Shown: piece by piece, positions 1-6,437 of the stretch | How positions within the stretch are numbered: the stretch's first letter is position 1 | Layout of the letters: each line of letters starts with the position of its first letter | Assembly: GCA_020851915.1 (NCBI GenBank) | Contig: JADZBT010000153.1 | Location: 1 to 15,978 of the forward strand | DNA: 15,978 nt | Direction of reading: 5' to 3' | Source of the DNA: Alphaproteobacteria bacterium | Lineage (GTDB): Bacteria > Pseudomonadota > Alphaproteobacteria > Rickettsiales > RI-342 | Notes under the pieces: model-generated | Database searches by the model: none | Told to the model about the DNA's origin: nothing | What the model saw: only the letters and a program-made list of their open reading frames with translations | Translations under genes and position numbers: made by a program

Positions 1-954
1 CAGACGCTTACGCAAGGTGCGTCCGAACACCGCAGCGATGACCACGTCGCCAAAACTGTCCCCGGGCTCCGCCGCGCCCGAAAGCCCCAGCATACCCGCC
101 ACTTCGTGCGGCGAAAAGGCATAGACGTGATATTTTTGCAGGGATCCGGTCGCCAGTGCCTCTTTGATAGCATCCGCCACGATGAGATAAATGTCCAGCG
201 TCGCCCCGTCCGTGAATGCCAGACGCTTCAGGTATTCGAGGGTATTCGATACTTCCTGCTCGATATTTCCGGCGATGACCCCCGGTATCGCCTCGCCGAT
301 CGGCTGGGTAAGACGGGTAAACACCAACTTTCCGTTCCGTAGCACCACCTGCCGGAATCCGCCCACTTTGTTGTGGCTCACCAATATCTGCCACTCCGCA
401 GGCTTCCTCTCTCCCCCGGCCTTCCCGAAAGCCGCAGCGTGGAGGTCGTTGATGAATCCGCGCGCCTCTATGGGCAACAGATAGATGCCGCGCACACGAT
501 TCTCAAGCCCGGTAAGGAACTCTATCCAACCCGACGTGGGAGGAATGTTGGGAACCGATATGAACAGGAAATGCCAGTCCTTGCGGCCATCCTCGGAGCG
601 CCCGATCGGCAGCGCGCCCTTGATGTCTTCCGCCGCGAAATCACGCGCCAAACGCTTCTCGATGAGCTTATGCAATCCCAGCGAACTGACCGGCGGCAGC
701 GATTGCGGTACATAGCTCTGGTCCATGACGTCGAGCAGGACGAACACGGGCGATTTGGTGTCGGAGCTCAGCAGCTCCCGGAAGGGAACGATCTCCTGCG
801 GATTCGGCGCAAAGGCGAACAGGCGGCGCAACACTCTGGAGCCGTCCATATAGGTCAGGATAGCGCCCTCGTCCCCCACGCTCAGCACAAAGCGGCGCTT
901 GTTGAGCTGCGGCAGGGAAAGGGGCTTGCTCTTAAGTGTTTTGAATTTGGCCAT
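1..954 (-). CDS. Third gene of the pilus/secretion motor operon, C-terminally cut, unknown family
   Basis: The reading frame starts at ATG 954-952 and stays open through the left edge for 318 codons, so the C-terminus is missing. The protein starts MAKFKTLKSKPLSLPQLNKR. It has no signal peptide or clear membrane segment in the visible part and looks like a soluble alpha/beta protein (RFVLSVGDEGAILTYMDGS at about 21-39, then IEFLTGLENRVRGIYLLPIE at about 153-172). It begins 26 bp after the stop of the GspF/PilC-type gene on the same strand, so it is most likely in one operon with it. A cytoplasmic PilM/GspL-like (actin-fold) component would fit this position and the first beta-strands, but I cannot see a diagnostic motif, so this is inference only. 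The ribosome site is weak (CAGG just before the start). That the frame is real is supported by its length, its codon use and the tight operon spacing. Plus-strand frames over it are antisense shadows. Confidence 0.75.
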   Translation of the reverse strand, partial: MAKFKTLKSKPLSLPQLNKRRFVLSVGDEGAILTYMDGSRVLRRLFAFAPNPQEIVPFRELLSSDTKSPVFVLLDVMDQSYVPQSLPPVSSLGLHKLIEKRLARDFAAEDIKGALPIGRSEDGRKDWHFLFISVPNIPPTSGWIEFLTGLENRVRGIYLLPIEARGFINDLHAAAFGKAGGERKPAEWQILVSHNKVGGFRQVVLRNGKLVFTRLTQPIGEAIPGVIAGNIEQEVSNTLEYLKRLAFTDGATLDIYLIVADAIKEALATGSLQKYHVYAFSPHEVAGMLGLSGAAEPGDSFGDVVIAAVFGRTLRKRL

Positions 955-980
955 CGCCTGTTTTTCTGTTGCCAATCCGC

Positions 981-2183
981 CTAAAAATTCATCTTGCTGA
1001 AAGAGTCGTAGAGCGGCCCGAACACGCCCGAGACCACCCATAATATCATTGTGCCCAGTATGACGGTCATGGCGGGCTGCACCATGCCGACCATCCCATC
1101 GACGGCATCCTCTACTTCACGGTCGTAGAAATAGTTGATGTTGTCCATCGCCGCGTTCATGTTACCACTTTCTTCGCCCACTTTGAACATGCGTACGACA
1201 AGATTGGGAAATTGCGCGGAAATACGCAGCGATTCCGTCAGCGAATTACCCTCCGACACCGAGCGGCGCACCGTCTTGATGGACTCCTTGAGCACGCGGT
1301 TGTTGACCACGCGGCCCGCGCCGTCCAGACATTCAAGAATATCGATGCCGCTACGGAACATGACGCCGAAAAAGCGCGAGAACCGTGCCATGTCGATCTT
1401 GCGAACCGTGCCGCCGATAGCCGGAAAATTGATCATCAGGTTATCGAAGGCATAGGCGAAGTTCTCCGAAACGCGATAGAGCGTCACCAGTGAGGCCACA
1501 ACCACCGCCACAGAGGCGATGGTCACGTGCCAGTAATTGCCGACAAAGTGCGAGAACGCAATGAGTGCGCGGGTATGGATGGGAAGCTCAAACCCCTGTG
1601 CCAGCATGAAATCAGTGAGCTTTGGCACGACAAACAGCATCAGCACGCTGATGACCACGACGATCACCACCAGCAGCATGATAGGATAACTCATGGCCTT
1701 GCGGATCTTGCGTTTGATCTCACCCACCCATTTGAGGTGCATCGACAGATGCGCGAAGGAACGGGTAAGATCGCCGGTTTTTTCACCCGCCGCCACCAGC
1801 CCCACGAACACTTCATCGAACAGTTTAGGGTTCTTGCGTAGGGCATCGGACAGCACCTCGCCGCCTTTCACCGATTCATACACCTCCGCCAAAATATCAC
1901 GGAGCTTAGGGGATTCACTGGCGTCGCGGGCATCGGCCAGCGCATCGAGCATCGGCACGCCCGCACGCGAAAGCTGCTCCATCTGTATGCAGAACAGAAT
2001 CATGTCACGCAGTTTCACGCGGGAAAAGACGCCGGATTTTTTTTCTTTCACTTCGCGGCTGCCGATATAGTCGAGGCCCAGCTCGCGCAGGCGCTCCTCA
2101 AGGTCGATCTCGTTGGCGGCGGTCATCTCTCCCCGGATCCTGCGCCCCTGATCGTTAACGGAGTTGTATTTGTAAATGGGCAT
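981..2183 (-). CDS. pilC: Type II secretion / type IV pilus inner-membrane platform protein, GspF/PilC family
   Basis: This 400-residue protein has the usual length for the family. It should sit in the inner membrane and couple the assembly ATPase to pilin or pseudopilin extraction. The sequence shows the two typical cytoplasmic GspF repeats: about 60-160 with AAGEKTG near 131-137, and about 265-365 with VGEESG near 335-340. Membrane segments lie at about 167-187, 219-237 and 367-389. The N-terminus, MPIYKYNSVNDQGRRIRGEM, is the family's usual opening. The start is 8 bp after the stop of the upstream ATPase gene, so the two are almost certainly co-transcribed and translationally close. The symbol pilC is used for the family. 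The sequence does not decide between a type IV pilus, an MSHA-type pilus and a type II secretion system, because no secretin, minor pilin set or prepilin peptidase is visible here. Confidence 0.93.
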   Translation of the reverse strand: MPIYKYNSVNDQGRRIRGEMTAANEIDLEERLRELGLDYIGSREVKEKKSGVFSRVKLRDMILFCIQMEQLSRAGVPMLDALADARDASESPKLRDILAEVYESVKGGEVLSDALRKNPKLFDEVFVGLVAAGEKTGDLTRSFAHLSMHLKWVGEIKRKIRKAMSYPIMLLVVIVVVISVLMLFVVPKLTDFMLAQGFELPIHTRALIAFSHFVGNYWHVTIASVAVVVASLVTLYRVSENFAYAFDNLMINFPAIGGTVRKIDMARFSRFFGVMFRSGIDILECLDGAGRVVNNRVLKESIKTVRRSVSEGNSLTESLRISAQFPNLVVRMFKVGEESGNMNAAMDNINYFYDREVEDAVDGMVGMVQPAMTVILGTMILWVVSGVFGPLYDSFSKMNF

Positions 2184-2191
2184 CCGGGAAC

Positions 2192-3967
2192 CTACATCCT
2201 CTCCGTAAGATCGACCGTGCCGATGAGCTCGGGAATATCGATCAACCCGCGCAACACCTTATCGATGCCGTCCTCCGGCATACGGATGAACCCGTGCTCC
2301 AGCGCCGAATCCATCATGGCGTTGCGGGTGGCGTGGGTGGCGATCAACTCATCCATCTCGCGATCTATGCGGAGAATCTCCGCTATCACGATGCGCCCCT
2401 TATAGCCCGAGCGATTGCAGGCATCGCAGCCCAGCGCCTCGTAAATGGTCGGCGGATCCTCCGGATCCATATTGAGCAGGTGGCACTCCGCAGGCGTAGC
2501 GACGCGGGCCTGCTTGCAGTGTCCGCATAATTTGCGCGCGAGGCGCTGCGCCAAACTGCAAATGAGTGTGCCAGAGATAAGATGCGCGGGTACGCCAATG
2601 TCCATCAGTCGTGGAATAGCGCCCAGCGCGTCGTTGGTGTGTAGCGTCGTGAATACTTGGTGACCGGTGAGCGCAGCGCGTACCGCCATCATGGCGGTTT
2701 CCTCGTCGCGCACCTCGCCCACGAAGATGATGTCGGGATCCTGACGCATCAGCGATTTGATGCCGGATACGAAATCCACGCCGGAGCCTTCGCGTATCTG
2801 CGTCTGCCGGATGAGCGAGAGCTGATACTCCACCGGATCTTCCAGCGTCATAATGGTGACGCCGATGTCGGTGATATAATTCAGCACCGAATAGAGCGTG
2901 GTGGTCTTACCGCTTCCGGTCGGGCCGGTGATGATGATGATACCCTCGGGCCGCTTGAGCAGGGTCTTGAGCAGACGAATATGGTGCTCGCTGAAACCCA
3001 GCATCTCCAATGGCACGAGCGACTTCTTCTTGTCGAGCAGACGCATGACGATATTCTCGCCATGCACGGTAGGCTGGCTCGCCACGCGGAAGTCTACTTC
3101 GCGGCCCAGCACGGTATAGGAGATACGGCCATCCTGCGGATTGCGGGTCTCGGCGATGTTCATGCCCGACATGATCTTGATACGTACCACCAGCGCCGAC
3201 CAGTAGTCGAGGTGGAAGCTGCGTATCTGCTTGAGCGCCCCGTCGATGCGGTAACGCAGGCGCACGAACGTGCCTTCCGGCTCGAAATGGATATCAGATG
3301 CGCCCACGCGGATCGCATCGATGAGCAGCGCGTCCACCAGACGCACGGTGGGATTGGTATAACCCTCCTTCTGGCCGTCGAGCGCCGCGTTTTTCTCGCG
3401 GATACCCGTCTCGATCTCTTTGAGAATGCCGTCGATGGACATCTCATAATCGTAATACTGATCGATGAGCTCCATGATCTCGGTCTCGGTGCAGTACACC
3501 GGGATGAGATTATCGGCTTTGTTGAAATAGCGGCGCACCTGATCGATGGCGAGCACGTTGTAGACGTCCGCCATGGCCAGCTTGATCTGGTTGCCCTCGC
3601 GCTGCACGGCGATGACCTTGTGGCGCATCGCGGCGTCTTTAGGGATCAGCTTGATTAGCGCGGAATCCAGCACCGCCGACTTCGCGTCGAAACGGTGTGT
3701 ACCGGAAGATTCCGCCAGCACTTCGCCCAGCGCGCTCTCGGTGACGAAACCCATATCGACCAATATCTGGCCGAGAAGTTTTTTCGATGCCTTCTGTTCC
3801 TGAAGCGCGATCTGTATCTGGTCGTTGGAGATCAACCCCATCCCAACCAGTTTTTCGCCCAGACGCTGCGGACGCGCCGCAGGAGGCGCGGCGGGAGCCT
3901 GCCCCGGGGCCGGAGGCGCAGCCGGAGCGGCATGCGTCGTTGGATGCGGTCCAGCGGGATTGTTCAT
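2192..3967 (-). CDS. pilB: Type II secretion / type IV pilus assembly ATPase, GspE/PilB family
   Basis: This 591-residue hexameric motor ATPase would power pilus or pseudopilus assembly at the inner membrane. Residues 1-33 are a low-complexity Ala/Pro segment. A MshEN/GspE N-terminal domain follows (RLGEKLVGMGLIS, then LLGQILVDMGFV). The ATPase core has Walker A GPTGSGKT at 348-355, the Asp box LEDPVEYQ at about 375-382, Walker B DPDIIFVGEVRD at about 410-421 and the His box TLHTNDA at about 441-447. A zinc-type tetracysteine follows, with CxxC at 481/484 and CxxC at 514/517. The frame is open up to 4048, but ATG 3967 is preferred: a GGAAAGG ribosome site lies just upstream, and the extra 27 residues are Arg/Gly-rich and encoded by the leader's direct repeat. 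It is the first gene of the leftward operon, followed by the platform protein 8 bp later. PilB versus GspE cannot be decided from this gene alone. Confidence 0.95.
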   Translation of the reverse strand: MNNPAGPHPTTHAAPAAPPAPGQAPAAPPAARPQRLGEKLVGMGLISNDQIQIALQEQKASKKLLGQILVDMGFVTESALGEVLAESSGTHRFDAKSAVLDSALIKLIPKDAAMRHKVIAVQREGNQIKLAMADVYNVLAIDQVRRYFNKADNLIPVYCTETEIMELIDQYYDYEMSIDGILKEIETGIREKNAALDGQKEGYTNPTVRLVDALLIDAIRVGASDIHFEPEGTFVRLRYRIDGALKQIRSFHLDYWSALVVRIKIMSGMNIAETRNPQDGRISYTVLGREVDFRVASQPTVHGENIVMRLLDKKKSLVPLEMLGFSEHHIRLLKTLLKRPEGIIIITGPTGSGKTTTLYSVLNYITDIGVTIMTLEDPVEYQLSLIRQTQIREGSGVDFVSGIKSLMRQDPDIIFVGEVRDEETAMMAVRAALTGHQVFTTLHTNDALGAIPRLMDIGVPAHLISGTLICSLAQRLARKLCGHCKQARVATPAECHLLNMDPEDPPTIYEALGCDACNRSGYKGRIVIAEILRIDREMDELIATHATRNAMMDSALEHGFIRMPEDGIDKVLRGLIDIPELIGTVDLTERM

Positions 3968-3977
3968 GCGTGCCTTT

Positions 3978-4002
3978 CCGTTACGCGATTGGCCGTTACG
4001 CG
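3978..4002. repeat. Tandem 10-bp direct repeat in the leader of the motor operon
   Basis: The 10-mer CCGTTACGCG occurs at 3978-3987 and again, identically, at 3993-4002, separated by 5 bp (period 15). On the minus strand both copies lie in the presumed 5' leader of the ATPase gene, and the nearer one abuts its ribosome-binding site. It could be a regulator or RNA-binding protein site, or a chance duplication. Confidence 0.6.
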
Positions 4003-4079
4003 AGGCCCATTCACCATCGCCACCACGCCACCGTGCGCCATACGCCACGGCACGCGCTCATGCAGCGAGAACCCCCTCA

Positions 4080-4109
4080 GATATACAGTATTTTGTGGAA
4101 AGCATGCAA
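4080..4109 (-). promoter_or_regulatory. Candidate promoter for the motor operon
   Basis: On the minus strand a TTGCAT box (plus positions 4104-4109) is followed after 18 bp by TATATC (4080-4085). This would give a leader of roughly 105 nt before ATG 3967. The match to the sigma-70 consensus is only moderate. A run of eight C residues (4113-4120) lies just upstream of the -35 box. Confidence 0.3.
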
Positions 4110-4303
4110 GCACCCCCCCCATATGGCGGTGCATTCCCCCATAATTCGCCGTGGGTGTGGGATAGATATTACAACGGCTTATTGGCGGACGGGCACGAAT
4201 GAAACGCCTTGGTTGCAGCGCACAACGCATGACTCTAAAAACCGGATGACTTTTTCGGCGCGCAATCCTATAAAAGAATCGCCTTGGAGGAGGGGGATTC
4301 CTC

Positions 4304-4334
4304 TTGGGACGTGATATAAAAACAACAATATAAA
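4304..4334 (+). promoter_or_regulatory. Candidate promoter for the bufferin operon
   Basis: TTGGGA at 4304-4309 is followed after 19 bp by TATAAA at 4329-4334, in the AT-rich segment about 30 bp before the bufA start. The spacing is longer than ideal. Related operons are often controlled by ECF sigma factors, but I could not identify an ECF-type promoter pair with confidence. A second pair further upstream (TTGCAG, 17 bp, TAAAAA, near 4213-4241) is equally possible. Confidence 0.25.
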
Positions 4335-4364
4335 ATTTAAAATAACAGAATTTGGGAGCACTCT

Positions 4365-4661
4365 ATGAGCAAGACCTTTACCGCGACCGCACTGGTCGCA
4401 GTGGTAGCGTTGGGAGCCTACGCCATCGCCAGCAAGAACGCATCCGCCGGGCCCGACACCAACGAGAAATGCTACGGCATCGCCAAGGCGCAGATGAACG
4501 ACTGCGGCACGGCGGCGCATTCCTGCGCCGGTCAGGCCGCCACCGACGGTATGGCGGAAGAATGGCTGTTCGTGCCCAAGGGAACCTGCGAGAAGATCGT
4601 AGGTGGCCGTCTGGCTACCGAGGCCGAATCCAAGTCCGAACATAACCACGACGCGATGTGA
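4365..4661 (+). CDS. bufA1: BufA1-type bufferin precursor (DUF2282), secreted four-cysteine metal-binding RiPP
   Basis: This is a 98-residue precursor. Residues 1-28 form a signal peptide with a hydrophobic core (ATALVAVVALGAYAIA) and a good cleavage site after ASA, so it should be exported to the periplasm. The mature part has exactly four cysteines (36, 47, 54, 75) in the contexts EKCYGIAKA, NDCGTAAHSCAGQ and VPKGTCEKIVGG. This is the recognisable DUF2282/BufA1 signature. In this family a partner multinuclear iron oxidase modifies cysteines to thiooxazole-type groups, and the peptide buffers metal, chiefly copper. The C-terminal tail EHNHDAM adds two histidines that might also bind metal (inference). 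A GGGAG ribosome site precedes the ATG by 7 nt. bufB begins 18 bp after the stop. The modification cannot be seen from DNA and is inferred from the family and neighbours. Confidence 0.93.
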   Translation: MSKTFTATALVAVVALGAYAIASKNASAGPDTNEKCYGIAKAQMNDCGTAAHSCAGQAATDGMAEEWLFVPKGTCEKIVGGRLATEAESKSEHNHDAM

Positions 4662-4666
4662 TTCAC

Positions 4667-4676
4667 CGCGATCGCG
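4667..4676. repeat. Perfect 10-bp palindrome between bufA and bufB
   Basis: CGCGATCGCG fills most of the 18-bp gap between the bufA stop and the bufB start, where a ribosome-binding site would be expected. It may be chance, a protein site, or part of an mRNA structure that lowers enzyme yield relative to the precursor. Confidence 0.45.
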
Positions 4677-4679
4677 TAT

Positions 4680-5537
4680 ATGACCTTCTCTGCGCCCGCC
4701 CTTATCCCTGCCCGTACCGGCATCGGATGGCGGGCGCAGCACCATCGGGATCTGCTCAATACCCTACCCGCCATCGGCTGGCTGGAGGTGCATAGCGAAA
4801 ATTATTTCGGCGGTGGCATGCCGCTCCATTTTCTGGAAAAAGCCCGTGAGCATTACCCCATCAGCCTGCATGGCGTGGGGTTATCGCTGGGTTCCGCTGA
4901 CGGCATCGACACCCACCACCTCGCCCAACTGAAACAGCTCATCGATCGTATCGATCCGGGACTGGTGTCCGAGCATCTTTCATGGAGTCGTGGTGGCAGC
5001 ATCACCGCGCCGGATCTCCTGCCGCTTCCTTACACGGAAGAGGCCCTCGATGTCATCACCGCCAACATACGCCGCACGCAGGATGTGCTCGGACGACAGA
5101 TACTCATCGAGAATCCTTCGAGCTATCTTACATTCCGCGAGTCCACCATCCCCGAATGGGAATTCCTTGCCGCCGTGGCGGAGCGGAGCGACTGCGGCAT
5201 CCTGCTCGACCTCAATAACATCTATGTGAGCGCGCATAACCACGGCTTCGACGCGGAAACCTACCTGCGCGCCATCCCGCAGGCGCGCGTGCAGGAGATG
5301 CACCTCGCCGGATTCCAGGAGAACCGGCTGGAAAATCGCTCCCTCTACATCGACACCCACAGCCGTGCCGTGCATGAGGACGTATGGGCGCTCTACGCGC
5401 AGGCAATCCAACACTTCGGCGCGAAGCCGACACTCATCGAGTGGGACAAGGACATCCCCGCGCTCGCGGTGCTGCTCGACGAAGCGCACAAGGCCGATCA
5501 TATCCTGCAGGAGATTACCCATGCCCACGCTGCGTAA
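4680..5537 (+). CDS. bufB1: BufB, DUF692-family multinuclear non-heme iron oxidase (bufferin-modifying enzyme)
   Basis: This 285-residue TIM-barrel oxidase of the MNIO/DUF692 family (the family of MbnB) has the normal family length. Conserved motifs appear in order: GIGWR 14-18, HSENYF 38-43, LHGVGLSLG 63-71, SEHLSW 97-102, IENPSSY 143-149, DLNNIYVSAHNH 177-188, HLAGF 208-212, DTHS 225-228 and IEWD 253-256. These hold the His, Asp, Glu and Asn residues expected to bind the iron cluster, so the enzyme looks intact. Its predicted role is oxidative modification of BufA1 cysteines in the cytoplasm before export. The ATG at 4680 lies 18 bp after bufA and has no clear ribosome site, so translation may depend on bufA. 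Its 3' end overlaps bufC by 17 bp, which implies coupled translation. Confidence 0.95.
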   Translation: MTFSAPALIPARTGIGWRAQHHRDLLNTLPAIGWLEVHSENYFGGGMPLHFLEKAREHYPISLHGVGLSLGSADGIDTHHLAQLKQLIDRIDPGLVSEHLSWSRGGSITAPDLLPLPYTEEALDVITANIRRTQDVLGRQILIENPSSYLTFRESTIPEWEFLAAVAERSDCGILLDLNNIYVSAHNHGFDAETYLRAIPQARVQEMHLAGFQENRLENRSLYIDTHSRAVHEDVWALYAQAIQHFGAKPTLIEWDKDIPALAVLLDEAHKADHILQEITHAHAA

Positions 5538-6297
5538 ACTTCAGAAAGATTTTACCGCGCATATTTTCTGCGGCGACGACACCGTACTGGACATCGTTTC
5601 CGGGGGGGCGCTCTCACCCGCCGAACGCATGCACATCTATCACAACAACAGCTTCCTTACGCTGACAGACACGCTGCGCGGCATCTATCCGGTCGTTTGC
5701 CGGCTGGTGGATACGCGATTCTTTAGTTACGCCGCGCAGGCGTTCATACCCGGCCATCCACCGACGAGCGGTAATCTCCATGATTATGGCGCAGCATTTC
5801 CGGACTTTCTGGCCGACTTCGCGCCGGCGCAGACACTGCCCTACCTACCCGATGTAGCTCGGATGGAATGGGCGCTGCACGCCGCGTACCACGCACCGGA
5901 CGCGCCTCCTTTCGACGTTGAAGCACTCTTGCGCCTGCCGCCGGACGCTTACGCTACGCTACAATTCTCCCTTCACCCATCCTGCCGTTTCGTAGAATCC
6001 CCCTATCCTATCCTGCATATCTGGAACGCCCACCGCGACAGCGCCAGAGAACCCGCCTCCATCACACTGACGGAAGACGCCGCGCGCGCGTTTTTTCTGG
6101 TGCAGCGTATCGACCGGGAGGTGCAGGTTCATCCGCTCGACCAGGGGGAATACATATTCCTACGAGAGCTGCAGGCGGGAAAGGCCCTTGAGCAATCGTT
6201 CAAACTAGCGGCATCTAGCCAACCAAACACCGATTTGCAGCAGCTACTTATAGGCAATGTTTCACGTGCAACACTATCTGGCTTTCATCCTTCCTGA
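5521..6297 (+). CDS. bufC1: BufC, DUF2063-family partner protein of the bufferin oxidase
   Basis: This 258-residue protein is of the HvfC/BufC (DUF2063) type, the usual partner of DUF692 enzymes and thought to help present the precursor to the oxidase. N-terminal domain landmarks are RMHIYHNN 36-43, LTDTLRGIYPVV 48-59, FIPGHPPTSGNLHDYG 75-90 and LPYLPDVARMEWA 106-118, all typical of the family. The C-terminal half is more variable. ATG 5521 is chosen over an upstream in-frame start at 5365 because the family homology begins at MPTLRKLQKDF. It lies inside the last codons of bufB (17-bp overlap), a usual arrangement for coupled translation. No DoxX-type bufD follows. The next gene on the strand is a prepilin-like protein about 140 bp downstream, with no strong terminator between. 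Confidence 0.93.
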   Translation: MPTLRKLQKDFTAHIFCGDDTVLDIVSGGALSPAERMHIYHNNSFLTLTDTLRGIYPVVCRLVDTRFFSYAAQAFIPGHPPTSGNLHDYGAAFPDFLADFAPAQTLPYLPDVARMEWALHAAYHAPDAPPFDVEALLRLPPDAYATLQFSLHPSCRFVESPYPILHIWNAHRDSAREPASITLTEDAARAFFLVQRIDREVQVHPLDQGEYIFLRELQAGKALEQSFKLAASSQPNTDLQQLLIGNVSRATLSGFHPS

Positions 6298-6381
6298 TGG
6301 CCTGACGTTGCAGGATAACCACGCGCCCCACACTCGAATGTATTAAAAAAGACGCCTATGCGTACGGCCTCCTCGCATCAT

Positions 6382-6410
6382 TTGCCGTGATGTGGATTTT
6401 TCGTTATAGC
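6382..6410 (+). promoter_or_regulatory. Candidate promoter for the prepilin-like gene
   Basis: TTGCCG at 6382-6387 and TATAGC at 6405-6410 are 17 bp apart, each matching the sigma-70 consensus at four of six positions. Transcription would start near 6417. That argues for the internal ATG starts (6438 or 6450) and against the GTG at 6387. It would also make the gene independent of the bufferin operon. Confidence 0.4.
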
Positions 6411-6437
6411 TATACAGTCTTCTTCACGCAGGCACAG

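Larger units (their letters stand above)
3968..4364. other. Divergent intergenic region between the motor operon and the bufferin operon
   Basis: About 400 bp carry no convincing gene. Short frames here lack family motifs and a ribosome site. The region holds the tandem 10-bp repeat and candidate promoter of the leftward operon, a C8 run at 4113-4120, a short GAGGA/TCCTC inverted repeat (4287-4291 and 4299-4303), and an AT-rich stretch at about 4311-4350 just before bufA. Both divergent operons must be controlled from here. Confidence 0.7.

Noticed and set aside
373..984. Plus-strand frame of 203 codons
   Set aside because: It is antisense to the third motor-operon gene, has no ribosome site or family motif, and shows the Arg/Gln/His-rich make-up typical of GC-rich shadow frames.
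2657..3658. Plus-strand frame of 333 codons
   Set aside because: It lies wholly antisense to the ATPase gene, whose motifs are unmistakable; the translated product is His/Asp/Arg-rich and low in recognisable structure.
3968..4048. Longer ATPase start at 4048
   Set aside because: The extra residues have low complexity and come from the leader repeat; a good ribosome site precedes ATG 3967.
4113..4120. C8 run as a phase-variation switch for the motor operon
   Set aside because: It is just outside the proposed -35 box and eight bases is short; there is no supporting evidence of length change.
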